From: Zanthoxylum bungeanum
Lineage: Eukaryota; Streptophyta; Magnoliopsida; Sapindales; Rutaceae
Reading direction: 5' to 3'
Assembly (NCBI GenBank): GCA_019454045.1
Contig: SKCR01007818.1
Location: 310,001-374,000 of the forward strand
Length of the DNA: 64,000 nt
In this document: positions 9,183-19,538 of the stretch, piece after piece
How positions within the stretch are numbered: the stretch's first letter is position 1
Layout of the letters: the number at the start of each line of letters is the position of its first letter
Notes under the pieces: generated by a model
Told to the model about the DNA's origin: nothing
Databases searched by the model: none
Seen by the model: the letters and a program-made list of their open reading frames with translations, nothing else
Translations under genes and position numbers: made by a program

Positions 9183-11850
9183 TGTTGGGGTTGGTGCTCA
9201 GAGCGCCAATCCGGACCGTATTTATGTCTGATTCATGAATACGAACATCCCCTTATTCCATAATATTACTTATTTATGGTTGCACCTCTTGTTCTTATAT
9301 ACGTATTCGATCTGATTACGATTAGATTGAAACTAAATGTGGTTTAGTGATATGTATATATTAGACAAAGGCCCGATAATATATAATGCAGTACACAGTT
9401 ACAAAGTTAGTTTGTAATTGACATTGGGAAGTGTCACTGCTATATGAATATTATCAAACATAGTTCATGGTCAAGATTTGCTAACACGGGTCGGTTAGTC
9501 AAATCCGTTGAGACCAGTACATGTCGTATATCGAGACTTGGTCCGATGGTTTATCCCAATGAACCATGAGTCTAGGGAGACTCGTATAGACGTGTAGGTG
9601 TTTATATTGGATAAACACTGAACGGCTCACCGAAGATTCTTAATGGATGGTACACCAACGTCAATAAGAATCTTCTCGGGTTGAGTAGCATAGTGGTCAT
9701 TCGACTTGAGATACCACTGTGGATGTATGAGACATCCTCCACACTTAGATGGCAGTCACGTCACCGATCTATTTAGATCAGACCTCCGCCTGTTCGTTGG
9801 GTGTGGACCGATCCTCAGGATATCCTGTGTGTGTCAAGATATGATCCGTCAGTTCTGTGTACAGAGCATAAATAGTCCATATATAATTAGCAGTCTGTTA
9901 AATCTGTGGCCACAGTATACATCGGAAGTAAGTTCCGAGTGTTATTTAAAGATTGCTAATAGATACGTCGACGAGATAATACCTATAGAGATTTGACGTT
10001 TACATCTATATCTCTGGGATTATCTGGATACCTGTGATGGAGGGATTATACGTATGCAATGACCTCGACCTGTATGATTCAGCTAGTTTATCTGTGATCG
10101 TCATAATCTACGGGTGGATAGATTATGGACATGAAATTGGATTTCGTGACGGATATACATGAATCTAGAGAGTCTCAATAATGAAACATACTCGTAGAGC
10201 ACTAGAGCAACATTTATGAATAATGATGATTATTATAAATCGTTTAATCGTTAAACGAAAAATACATGTGAACGGGCCGAACCGTCATTTCCTAATTAAT
10301 GTGTATTTGTATTTAATATATGATATTATTAAATACACATTAATAAATAGGCAAATAAAGGTATTTGACATATATCATTAATATATGTATTTGAGATATT
10401 TAAAGCAAATATAATACATATATTTGATATATTTGTATTTAATTAATTATTTAATTATTTAATTGTTAAATGATCAATATAATTAAAATATAAATATATC
10501 ACCAAATGATAAAGTTAGGAAGTGATTATAAGTTGCAATTGTTGACTTATACATTAAAGGAAATTGTTGTCAAATTGATTTTGACTTCTTAAGATATTTG
10601 TTCAAATTGTTTGAAAAATGAAAATATCTTTTTCCTTTATTTCTTGATAAATTCGGCCAACACTTATAAAATATAAGAGTTATATTTTTCTTAATTGCAT
10701 TTGTTGACTTAATATAAATATCTATAAAGTGTTATTAAGATATTTTATCAAGTTGATTTAATGAAATTCAAATGAAATTGAAATTAATATTTCTTGTATA
10801 TGCCTTTGCCAAATTCGGCCAAGGCCTTTGTGATGCAAGTATATATTGTTTTTCATTTCATTTGGTATCTAACCTAATACACTTTAACCAAAAACTCCAT
10901 TAAAGGAAGGCAAAGAATGCTAGAGAGAAAAGAAAGAAAAATCAAGAAAAGCTTGGAAAATAGTAAGTATTTCCAATCTTCCATTAGAGAGTAATTTATT
11001 CCTCTTGTTGTGGGCAACATCTTGTGATGTTCTTGAGTTTTTATATTCTTTATTCTTTGTGTTTTTGATGGATAAAAGTTTGGTGAAAGTGTTGAGCATG
11101 TATAATGGAGAAAGCTTGTGACTAGTGTAGTTATAAGTATTCTTTTATGGTTTTGGAAACCTTGTTGCTAATCTAGAGTTGTTGACCCACTCTTAGATGA
11201 CCTAGATTTGATCTTGAGTTGTTTCATTGTGTTGAGACTTTGATTGGATGGAAGAAACATGATTGAAGTATTGGATTTAACCAATTTGGTCTAATTTGTC
11301 CAATTTGATGAAATTGAAAAATTAGGGTTCATGACCAATTCCAAATTTGGGGATTTTCATATATGTTGTGTATTTGGATGTGTATTTGATGCATATAAAG
11401 TTTCATGTTGATTGGATTACATCTTGATGTGTTTTGAAGCATGAAATGACAAAGTGCACAAAATGGCACCAATTGGGAGCATTCAGCCAAGTGAGTAATA
11501 TTTGGGGATTTTGGTGTTTTGATGTTTTGAACATGCTAAGTTCATCTTAGAAATGATTTAGAATCATTCAAAATTGATTAGATCAATTTCGGGACTAAAA
11601 TGGACTAAATACCAAGTGGTAGGGCAATTCGGTAAATTCACTTGAATATGATTCATTTGAATTTTATTTCATAATTTGATTATTGGATAATTAAATAAAT
11701 ATGTTTATTTAATTAATCCGAGAAAAAATTTTGAAATCGGAAAATTTAATTATCCAACCGCTTCCGTTGCGTTACCGGATATTCCCCCTAAAACCCCTAC
11801 ATTTATATACACACAAACACACATAATGGGGTTCAGATCTGGATGTGCGT
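9183..11850 (+). mobile_element. Long coding-poor repeat element (LARD-like), copy 1
   Basis: It begins TGTTGGGG TTGGTGCTC. A related copy starts at 56449, and the two share long collinear stretches, such as the block GAGATTTGACGTTT near 9990 and 58080 and the GTATGATTCAG block near 10070 and 58170. No reading frame longer than about 100 codons exists and none looks like gag or pol. The right boundary, near the CCGGATATTCCCCC sequence at about 11775, is approximate and I find no target duplication. A large non-autonomous retrotransposon derivative is my best reading; a MITE-like DNA element is possible. Confidence 0.45.
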
Positions 11851-11994
11851 GTTGTAAACAACACCTGTATCTGAATTTTCAGTTGTTGGATTGAGCTTAC
11901 TCAATCTAACGACTGACATGAGGTCTCACAAATGAAACTTCATGCATCTGATCAATGGCAATTTCCCTAAAATCAATAGCTTGATGGTTTCACA

Positions 11995-13010
11995 ACAAAT
12001 TCTTACCAGGGGAATCGAACTGCAGTAGAAGAAGCTGTAAGAGGCTTTTGCGATGCAACAAGGTCATCATGAGGGAACTGTTGTGGAGTTTGGGTTACAG
12101 CAGCGTCAAACTCTATCTTTGAAATCAGGACGGGATTATCATAGGTACCTTATGAAGCAGCAACCAACTTTTCAAAAAATAGTTTTTCAGGCTTGTAAGG
12201 AAACTTCAGGCTGACTTTCTTCACATAGGGGTCCACGTTCCATTAAGGGCATTTCTTCATACCTTTGAGTTTTTTCAAGTTCGTCCAGTCATTATCATCA
12301 GATGTAATGATTTTGAATGCTACAATTGATTCAAAGGCAAAGAGATTCAAACCCATGACAAACATCTGCTTTCCCCACTAATCTTTCATCAAAATGACTC
12401 TTATGATGGGCAAACCACCATTGATCCTTCTATTGAAAAAGAGACGAAGGGTCAACAACACTTAAAGGAGAAAAAAGGTCACAACGCATTAGGACCTGAA
12501 AGCCATCATTGTTTACCACACTGTTGATATGTAGCGCCTCATTCCCAATCAGAGCCATTAACTGATGCAAGAACTTGACCATTTATCAGGACAGTTCATG
12601 ACAATGAGGAATGTATACAGAGCCGGAAGCTGAAAAGAAAAAAGAAAAAACATGTCAGACTCTACGATTGACCAAAAAGGCATAAACTTCAGACCCATAA
12701 ATAAGATTTGGCAAAATACCTTGGTTCATTAACAGTCGCAGATGAAAGACAACATGGTCGACGGCGTCGTTCTACCAATTTTCGATCACCATTAATAGAC
12801 CATTGGAAAACCAATCCTTATCCGAGGCAGGCAACCTCGTGATCATAATTGTTGACTTTCATGGTGCAAATGTGTACTTATCCACGGCGGCGACAGACCC
12901 ACCCTTAGTCAGAGAGAATAGGTAGAAGAAGTTGTGGATCGTAAGGCATGATTCGTTGACCATGCAGAAGATAATGAAACCCACGACGCACCTAAGGCCG
13001 TTTTGGGTCA
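11995..13010 (-). pseudogene. Decayed 'putative gypsy-type transposon' ORF, 3' part
   Basis: Minus-strand codons directly left of element A read QLTQNGLRCVVGF and then a stretch like the domain described as putative gypsy-type transposon (PF04195), which usually has a QLxPNxWRxxxGF motif. The reading continues with stops and frameshifts to about 11995, through patches such as VKKVSLKFPYKPEKLFFEKL. The 5' part lies on the other side of element A (17224-17461), and the join falls exactly at its GTTGC target duplication. The domain match is from memory. Whatever it encoded is dead. Confidence 0.5.
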
Positions 13011-13015
13011 GTTGC

Positions 13016-13346
13016 TGTTGAAATTGAAGACAGCAACCACTGAGCTTGCTGTCTCAGTCCACCGAAAGTAGAAGAAAGAAGAAGCCAGCAGGATGGAGCT
13101 GGCAGCAAGTGTGCCAAACCGCGTGGCACTGTTTACGCGGTTTGGGCACTATAAAATGGAGTTCCCAGGCCATTGTAATTCATCCCATAACATCCCAAAG
13201 TGTATAAGCTTCAAGTAGAAAGCTTGAGAGTGTGTGAGGTTTTTTGTGAGTTTCTTGTTGTAAACTTGTAGTGTTTATTCTTGTAGTAATAAATACAATT
13301 CAGTTTTTCCTCAAATACACTCTAAAGTGATTGGTGAATCACAACA
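13016..13346 (+). repeat. 5' LTR of element A
   Basis: 331 bp, TGTTG...CAACA. It contains a palindrome and TATA box at 13114-13156. It differs from the 3' LTR at six sites, including one inside the right arm of the palindrome (TACGCGG instead of CACGCGG). Confidence 0.95.
13114..13156 (+). promoter_or_regulatory. LTR promoter: palindrome plus TATA box
   Basis: CCAAACCGCGTG (13114-13125) faces TACGCGGTTTGG (13134-13145) across the 8-base loop GCACTGTT. TATAAAA follows at 13150-13156. The arms contain the CCGCGT core recognised by plant CAMTA-type factors (known from other promoters; binding here is inferred). The 3' LTR and both LTRs of element B carry the same module with perfect arms. Confidence 0.75.
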
Positions 13347-13348
13347 AG

Positions 13349-13360
13349 TGGTATCAGAGC
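13349..13360 (+). other. Primer-binding site of element A
   Basis: TGGTATCAGAGC, two bases after the 5' LTR, is the standard copia PBS complementary to the 3' end of initiator tRNA-Met. Confidence 0.95.
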
Positions 13361-13619
13361 TTTGGTTCTTCATTGGGATCGAAAAAAACCGAAGAACGGA
13401 GCTCGGTTCGGAAAATTCGAGTTCCGGAAAAGTTGTCAAAAATCAACTTTGAGCATACCATCAGCTAGTTCACGTCGAGACAAGCACGGTGGTATTTTCC
13501 GGCGATCAAACGGAGGTACATGGAGCCCGCACGCGCCGCACGCGCCAGGCAGAGCACTCCCACGCGCCGCCACTCGCAGACACGCGCCCCACGCGCGCTG
13601 AAGGTTGAAGACGATCTGC

Positions 13620-13778
13620 GTGGCCGCCACGTCAGCGCCACGTCACGCCCAGTCAGCGCACAGTCAGCGCCTCGTCAGCGCCCAGTCAGCAGACACGTCA
13701 TCTGCCACGTCATCGCCACGTGTCTGCCACGTCAGCAAAACGGTCCCGCCTTGCCACGTCAGTGCCACGTCAGCAGCA
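13620..13778 (+). repeat. CACGTCAGC repeat array in the leader of A
   Basis: About 160 bp of GC-rich leader holds seven CACGTCA sites, mostly as GCCACGTCAGC, one CACGTG and several CAGTCAGC variants. The complement TGACGTGGC is the classical bZIP hybrid C-box/G-box. An array of the same type lies in element B and a short one in the remnant at 47.9 kb. It lies between the primer-binding site and gag. Confidence 0.85.
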
Positions 13779-13779
13779 T

Positions 13780-13865
13780 GGTAAATTTCATTTTGCCCCC
13801 TGAAGTTTTGAAATTTACAGTTTGCCCCAGAACTTTTAGGAATTTATAAATCAGCCCCTGTGTCG
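13780..13865 (+). repeat. Short tandem repeat in leader of A
   Basis: Three degenerate units built around TTTGCCCCCTGAA and AGCCCCTGTG precede a conserved CCACCATTTTCGACCGTTCCGG stretch. Element B has about six units of the same kind. Confidence 0.65.
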
Positions 13866-13988
13866 GATTTAGACCAAAGAAGTGTCTATTCCACCATTTT
13901 CGACCGTTCCGGACGCAACGGTGACCTCCGATTTGTGAAATTCAGACCCGATTTTAGTGTATTCCCATTTTAAACTTTGAAACTTAAA

Positions 13989-14760
13989 ATGGAGATTGAT
14001 GATTCTCATTCTGGTGCAATGATTAAACTGGCTGCCACTAATTACTCCATCTGGAGACCTAGGATGATAGATTTTTTACATTGTAAAGATCTGTTTGATG
14101 TCATCGAGTTGAAGGGAGTGAAACCAGAGTCTGTTAAGGAGTGTGACTGGAAGAAACTCAACAGCAGAACTTTGGGTCAGATTAGGCAGTGGATCGGTCA
14201 CAGTGTCTTCCACCATGTAGCACAAGATTCAGATGCTTACAGGATGTGGATAAAGCTGGAAGACATGTCCAGGCCAAGACAGCTCGGAATAAAGCCCTGT
14301 TAATGAGGCGTTTGGTGAACCTGAAGCTACGGAGTGGAACTTCCGTTGCGGAACACACCAACGAGTTCCAGAGCCTGGTGAACCAGTTGTCTGCAGTAGA
14401 CATGCAGTTGGGAGATGAAGTACAAGCCCTCTTACTACTCAGTTCCCTTCCTGATAGCTGGGAGACATTGGTGGTTACTCTCAGCAATTCCGCTCCAGGA
14501 GGTAAAGTTACCATGCCTATGGTAAAAGATGCCCTGTCGAATGAGGAGTCCATGAGAAAAGATGTTGGCTCGGAACAGACAGAAGCCTTCGTCACAGAGA
14601 CTCGAGGAACACATCAAGGAAGAGACGGATAGAGAGGCAAAAGCACAACCAGAGGTAGATCCTCAGATGGAAGGAAGCCTACCTATAAGTGCTACCATTG
14701 TGGCATTGTAGGCCACCTAAAGAAGAATTGCTGAAAACTGCAACGAGAGCAGAGAGAAGG
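13989..14760 (+). pseudogene. Copia gag of element A (frameshifted)
   Basis: The ATG at 13989 opens a gag that reads in one frame to about 14270, where it shifts to the frame used from 14189 to 14632. Conserved copia gag features are the NYSIWRPRM start region, RQWI and LPDSWE. A zinc knuckle, CYHCGIVGHLKKNC (CX2CX4HX4C), is intact at about 14695-14733. In-frame stops occur at about 14630, 14731 and 14788. The frameshift and stops make a functional Gag unlikely. The remnant at 46.6 kb is its closest relative in the window. Confidence 0.85.
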
Positions 14761-14779
14761 CAATCACCAGCTGAAGAAT

Positions 14780-16500
14780 GACGAATGAGAGACACTGGTC
14801 GTTGTCCAAGCAGATGTAGCAATATGCTCCATACAGGAAGAGACATGCCTTCACAACGCAACCCAAGATGTTGAGTGGGTGGTAGATACTGCAGCATCCT
14901 ACCACGTCACTCCTCACAGAGATTTCTTCACAACATACAAAGCGGGAGACTTTGGAGCAGTGAAGATGAGAAATATCAGTTCCTCTGGGATAGTAGGAAT
15001 GGGTGATATTCAGTTGCGGACAAATTTCGGGTGTACATTGATCTTGAAGGATGTCCTGCATGTTCCAGAACTTCGGCTGAATGTACTCTCGGGGATAGCT
15101 CTTGACAAACAGGGCTATGAAAATCACTTCAGAAATGGCACATGGAGAATGACGAAAGGTGTCATGATTGTCGCCCGAGGACATGCTTGCGGCATTCTAT
15201 ACAAGACTCATGTGAAGATTTGTGCAGACAGCCTCAATGTAGCTGAAAAAGAGGCTTCTCAAAATCTGTGGAACCGGAGACTCAGACACATGAGTGGGAG
15301 AGGGTTGTCTACCCTGAACAAGAAAGAGCTTACCAAGGATGCTGCACGAGGTCCTTGCAACCACTACTCGATTGGTAAGCAACGCAGAGTCTCATTTGAT
15401 TTCTCTTCAGAGAGAAGATCAGAGTTGCTCAGTCTGGTGCACTCTGATGTTTGTGGTCCCTTTGAGGTTGATTCATTGGGCGGTAACAAGTATTTTCTGA
15501 CTTTCATCGATGATGCTTCACGGAAAATCTGGGTGTATTTCCTCAAGACGAAGGATCAGGTCCTAGATCAGTTCAAGCTGTTCTACGCCATGGTAGAGCA
15601 TGAAACAGGGAAGAAGCTGAAATGTCTTCGCACAGACGATGAAAACAAGTACAGTTCTAGGAAGTTCGAAGCCTACCGCATGAGACATAGCATTCGACAT
15701 GAGAGAACTGTTCCACACACTCCACAACATAATGGTGTCGTTGCAAGCATGAACCGCACCATTATGGAGAAAGTCAGAGGAATGATCAGTATGGTTAAGC
15801 TGCCAAAGCCATTCTGGGGAGAAGCTGTTCGTGCTGCATGTTACCTGATCAACAGATCACCAACTGAACCGTTGAACTTGGAGATTCCGGAGAAAGTGTG
15901 GTCTGGTAAGAATCCCTCCTACACTCACCCTAGAGTATTCGGTTGTTTAGCCGTTGTACATGTATCCAATGAGCTCATGGAGAAGCTCGATGCAAGGACA
16001 ACTTCATGTATATTCCTAGGCCATGGAGATGAAGAATTTGGATACAAACTATGGGATCCGAAGGTGAAGATGGTCATCAGAAGCCAGAAAGTAGAGTTTC
16101 TTGAAGACCGAACAATTGAAATTGAAATGCCCAGAATGTCTTCCAAATCCAGTGCCAACATAAATCCAGACTCAACACCAGCACAATTGGCCACAGATAG
16201 GGTGCACGAGGAAATTCCAGAAGCAGAACCAAAGGAGGCAAATGAAGATGTTGAGCAGGGGGAGACACAGCCTGTTCCATCAGAGATTACAGAAGAAAGT
16301 GTTTAGCAGGGGGAGCCGCAACCCACTCCACTAGAAGCTGCAAGATCATTCACAGAGATGGATGATGATAGACCTCCTGAAACCAGTGGACCTCAAACAA
16401 GAAGATCTGAGCGAGGCAGGATTCCATCAACCAGATATCAGGGATCCGAATATATTCTGCTTACTGATGTGGGGGAGCCAGAGAGTTTCCCAAAGGCAAG
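14780..16500 (+). pseudogene. Copia protease-integrase of element A, catalytically damaged
   Basis: One open frame runs from 14879 to 16306 (475 codons). The protease active site reads DTAAS. The integrase N-terminal zinc finger is damaged: the first His is Asn (LWNRRLRHMS) and the second Cys of CxxC is Tyr (CNHYSIGK). The core keeps the two Asp residues (HSDVCGP; RTDDEN), but the Glu of the DDE triad, normally in NGxAERMN, is replaced in NGVVASMN. After a stop at about 16304 the frame resumes as far as the YILLTDVGEPES stretch that opens reverse transcriptase in element B, then homology stops. The open length is therefore misleading: the enzyme should be inactive. Confidence 0.85.
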
Positions 16501-16535
16501 AAGGCACTGAGGAAGTGAAGAAACATGGCAGCAAA

Positions 16536-16720
16536 ACTGTGCAGAGACACAACAGAAGATTACTGTGCAGAGACGCAGTGGATTGTACTATGCAGAGACA
16601 TAGCGGGAGAATAATGTACAGAGATGCAGTGAAGTGTGCTGTGCAGAGACACAGCCGACATGTCAACAAGGAACGATGATCGGGACAAGCTAGAGTTGTG
16701 CAGAGACATAACCGGGATAG
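16536..16720 (+). repeat. About six 25-bp tandem units replacing RT/RNase H
   Basis: Units built on TGTGCAGAGACACAG recur at about 25-bp steps, six times, exactly where reverse transcriptase and RNase H should be. Element B has no such array. The units are degenerate and preserve no long frame. They probably arose at or after the deletion. Confidence 0.7.
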
Positions 16721-16880
16721 CTGTCAGATGACAATTGTTTCAGATACAGAGAACTACGATTGGCTTGATTCCAACTCAGGGTACGTAGGCAGTCATACAG
16801 ATGCAGCCAGGGGAGGATCCTTTTGAGGATCCGGATTTGGATGATTAATGGTCGGCTCAATTTTTGGGGAAATCTTCACC

Positions 16881-17223
16881 GAGGGGGAGATTTGTTGAAA
16901 TTGAAAACAGCAAGCAGTGAGCTTGCTGTCTCAGTCCACCGAAAGTAGAAGAAAGAAGAAGCCAGCAGGATGGAGCTGGCAGCAAGTGTGCCAAACCGCG
17001 TGGCACTGTTCACGCGGTTTGGGCACTATAAAATGGAGTTCCCAGGCCATTGTAATTCATCCCATAACATCCCAAAGTGTATAAGCTTCAAGTAGAAAGC
17101 TTGAGAGTGTGTGAGGTTTTTTGTGAGTTTCTTGTTGTAAACTTGTAGTGTTTATTCTTGTAGTAATAAATACAATTCGGTTTTTCCTCAAATACACTCT
17201 AAAGTGATCGGTGAATCACAACA
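16881..17223 (+). repeat. Polypurine tract and 3' LTR of element A
   Basis: GAGGGGGAGA (16881-16890) directly precedes the 3' LTR, 16893-17223. This LTR carries the perfect palindrome at 16991-17022 (12-bp arms, 8-base loop) and TATAAAA at 17027-17033. It is followed by the GTTGC target duplicate. Confidence 0.93.
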
Positions 17224-17461
17224 GTTGCATCAGATACAAGTTGCAGAGCACACATATATAGTGAAGTAGAGGGTGAATGAGGAACCAAATGATGCGAATG
17301 TGGTATTCCCTCAGAATGAAGCCACTGCGAGAGATAGTAACATGGTTAGTTTTCCAGAGGAACGCGCTCTCAGATAGGGGTTGTAGGTAGACATCTTGAG
17401 GAATATCAATGTCCTCCCTTAGATGCGGGATCTTATCATCGAAAGAATATAGAGAAGCCAT
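17224..17461 (-). pseudogene. Decayed gypsy-type-transposon ORF, 5' part
   Basis: An ATG at 17461 (minus strand) opens a frame reading MASLYSFDDKIPHLREDIDI followed by a hydrophobic stretch with WFLIHPLLHY, similar to the LRFPLHPF block of PF04195 proteins. It ends at the insertion point of element A and continues on the far side at 13010. The family call is moderate because it rests on short motifs. Confidence 0.5.
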
Positions 17462-18232
17462 AGTAGCAGAAGGATTGTGAGCTTAGAGTTGGAAAAGAGG
17501 GTGCTAGAAAGAAATAGTTTTATAAGAGAAGATAGTGTAAGGGTTTGAAATTTGAAACTTTAAACGGGTGGAGTTGACAAAGATAATCAAATCGGTATTT
17601 ATGAAATGTGACGATCACGCTCTCGAGGAAACAAAGATGCGGTCCATAACACCCAGAAGTCCATTAAGGGCCCAAACTATAGAGTATGTAGAATATTAAC
17701 AATACATTTGGCCGTTGAAAAATTGAATTACCTTGAAAAAAAGCTGTTTGTTCCCATCATTTTATTCATAATAATGCAAACAAAAGAGGGAAATTTTAGA
17801 GAAAATCAAGTAACTGGTAAAATGAGATGTGGCTAGACGAAAAGGACTCTGAGACCTCCTATCAGTCCATTCTCCAAGACCTCATATCAAAACCAATCTT
17901 CAGGACCTATCATCGGTGTCTAACAACAAAGCCTGTCATCAGAATCTGATAACAAGACCTGTCACCATAGTCTGAAGTCAGGACCTCCATCAGAGTCTGA
18001 ATTTCAGGACTCACAAATAGAAAGTTCATACCAAAGCTGACTCCAACAAAGGCAAGCAGAAGTCACACAAGGAATAGGCCCAAAATATCAACTATATGAT
18101 GACACAAATCTGCTAAAGAAGGAATCAGACAACATATTAATTACTTTTCGTTCCCTTAAGCTGGACAGCCGTCCATAATTTGGCAGTTTTAAGAATCTAG
18201 AGAATGTGTCGGCTAATGGGAAACGTGAATGG
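17462..18232. other. Non-coding stretch
   Basis: No gene is visible. Between 17840 and 18010 a loose repeat of GACCT-CATCAGAGTCTGA type (AGGACCTCCATCAGAGTCTG, GACCTGTCACCATAGTCTGA) occurs about five times, perhaps an old satellite or transposon interior. Confidence 0.45.
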
Positions 18233-18688
18233 TAAAGGTGATAAGTTTTTCAGGTCAACCTGCGACCCGATCCGATGTAACTCGACCTGCTCGGATTTAA
18301 AAAAAATACATTTTTCGGGTTAACCCGACCCGACTTGATTTTTACAGGTCGAGTCACAAGTTTGACAATCAAACCCGACCTGACCCGCAACAATAGATAT
18401 TTATTATTTTTCTAAATTTTTTTTTAAAGTTTTTACTATTATTTCAGTTGTTTATTATTTTTATTGTTTTGAAATTTTTTATATATAATAATTTTATGGA
18501 CAGAAAATAGTTAGTATTTGTGTCTCAAAATAATTAATACATAATTTTTTTGGCGACCCAACCCGACCAGCGTGATGTGACCCGAGCAAGTTTGCATTCT
18601 CAAATTTCGGGTTCGGGTTTGTCAACCCACATAACCCGATCTGATCGAATTTAGTAAAATAAAAAAACCGGACCCATGAACATTCATA
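18233..18688. mobile_element. hAT-type MITE with GGGTCGGGTT-type core
   Basis: Flanked by 8-bp near-identical repeats GTGAATGG (18225-18232) and ATGAATGG (18689-18696). The core is built of degenerate CCCGACCCGACTT and GGGTTCGGGTTTG blocks around an AT-rich centre. The ends, TAAAGGTGATAAG and GAACATTCATA, are weakly complementary. No transposase is present. Confidence 0.6.
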
Positions 18689-19090
18689 ATGAATGGAATG
18701 TAACCGCTCTCAATTTTATTTTCTTATAATGTAGTATTATAAATAATGAGAGAACCCTGGGAACAAAGGAGAAACCTTTTATAATCAAGTTATAATAACC
18801 TTTTTAACAGATTATTTGCTTACATCATGTCAAGGTTCAACCAGTTACCACAGTTCACACCACCAATTTTGTCAGCGCTCTCACAGATTCTCACAATAAC
18901 TTGACAGCTAACTACTAACTAGCTCTGTGAAAAAGAAAGTGGAAAAAAAAAAATGCCACAAGCCCACAAACACAAATACAAAGCACAAGTTTCTCCACAG
19001 AACAAACAATTGGCACAGCTTGAGCTTTAATAAGGGAAGAAAGGGAAAGCTCAAGGAATCAAAATCTTATTCTTATCAAAAGCAAGCATC

Positions 19091-19456
19091 ATGGGAGATT
19101 TCAGATCCAAATCATACGGAGGAGGCAGTGATGGAAGAATGCAGATTGAGTCAGGACCCTCCTCTTATGGCATCAACAGCATGCAAGATCTGAGGTGTTA
19201 CAGTGCAAGCTATGCTGCAGCATCATCAGTGGCTGTGCCTCCCCATAATATAAACGATGCCAAGTTAAAGAAAGGCAAGTCAACAAATGGGTCATCCTCA
19301 AAAAACTGGAGCTTTAATGATGCTGAGTTGCAGAGGAAGAAGAGAATCGCTAGCTACAAGGTTTACACTGTTGAAGGCAAGGTTAAAGGCTCTTTTAAGA
19401 AGAGTTTTAGGTGGATTAAGGACAGGTATTCTAGAATGGTTCATGGTTGGTGGTGA
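19091..19456 (+). CDS. DUF3511 domain protein
   Basis: A single-exon gene of 121 residues. The C-terminal 45 residues, from ELQRKKRIASYKVY through VKGSFKKSFRWIKDRYS to the terminal GWW, match the plant DUF3511 family, which is small and of unknown biochemical function. The N-terminal half is Ser/Gly/Tyr-rich, as is usual for the family. I chose the ATG at 19091 because it begins MGDFRSKSYGG, the common N-terminal style; an upstream ATG at 18927 is in another frame. No signal peptide or membrane segment is visible. A (TTA)n microsatellite follows the stop in the likely 3' UTR. Role unknown. Confidence 0.88.
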   Translation: MGDFRSKSYGGGSDGRMQIESGPSSYGINSMQDLRCYSASYAAASSVAVPPHNINDAKLKKGKSTNGSSSKNWSFNDAELQRKKRIASYKVYTVEGKVKGSFKKSFRWIKDRYSRMVHGWW

Positions 19457-19507
19457 CTTCCTGTGTTTACTCCTGTTTTATATAAATCTTACAATATGTT
19501 TAGGATT

Positions 19508-19538
<31 letters not shown>

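Larger units (their letters stand above)
13016..17223 (+). mobile_element. Ty1/copia LTR retrotransposon A, RT-deleted
   Basis: LTRs of 331 bp (13016-13346 and 16893-17223) start TGTTG and end CAACA and differ at 6 positions (about 2%). A perfect 5-bp target duplication, GTTGC, flanks the element (13011-13015, 17224-17228). The primer-binding site, complementary to initiator tRNA-Met, and a GAGGGGGA polypurine tract are present. The internal 3.5 kb keeps leader, gag, protease and integrase in copia order. It then breaks off at the start of reverse transcriptase and resumes in the 3' untranslated part shared with element B. It is therefore non-autonomous. It inserted into an already coding-like minus-strand ORF. 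Confidence 0.95.

Noticed and set aside
9706..9996. 96-codon plus-strand open frame
   Set aside because: It lies inside the long coding-poor repeat, is not kept in the second copy and has no family resemblance.
13620..13778. GC-rich block as a CpG island or host promoter
   Set aside because: It lies inside the leader of a retrotransposon and recurs in element B at the same position.
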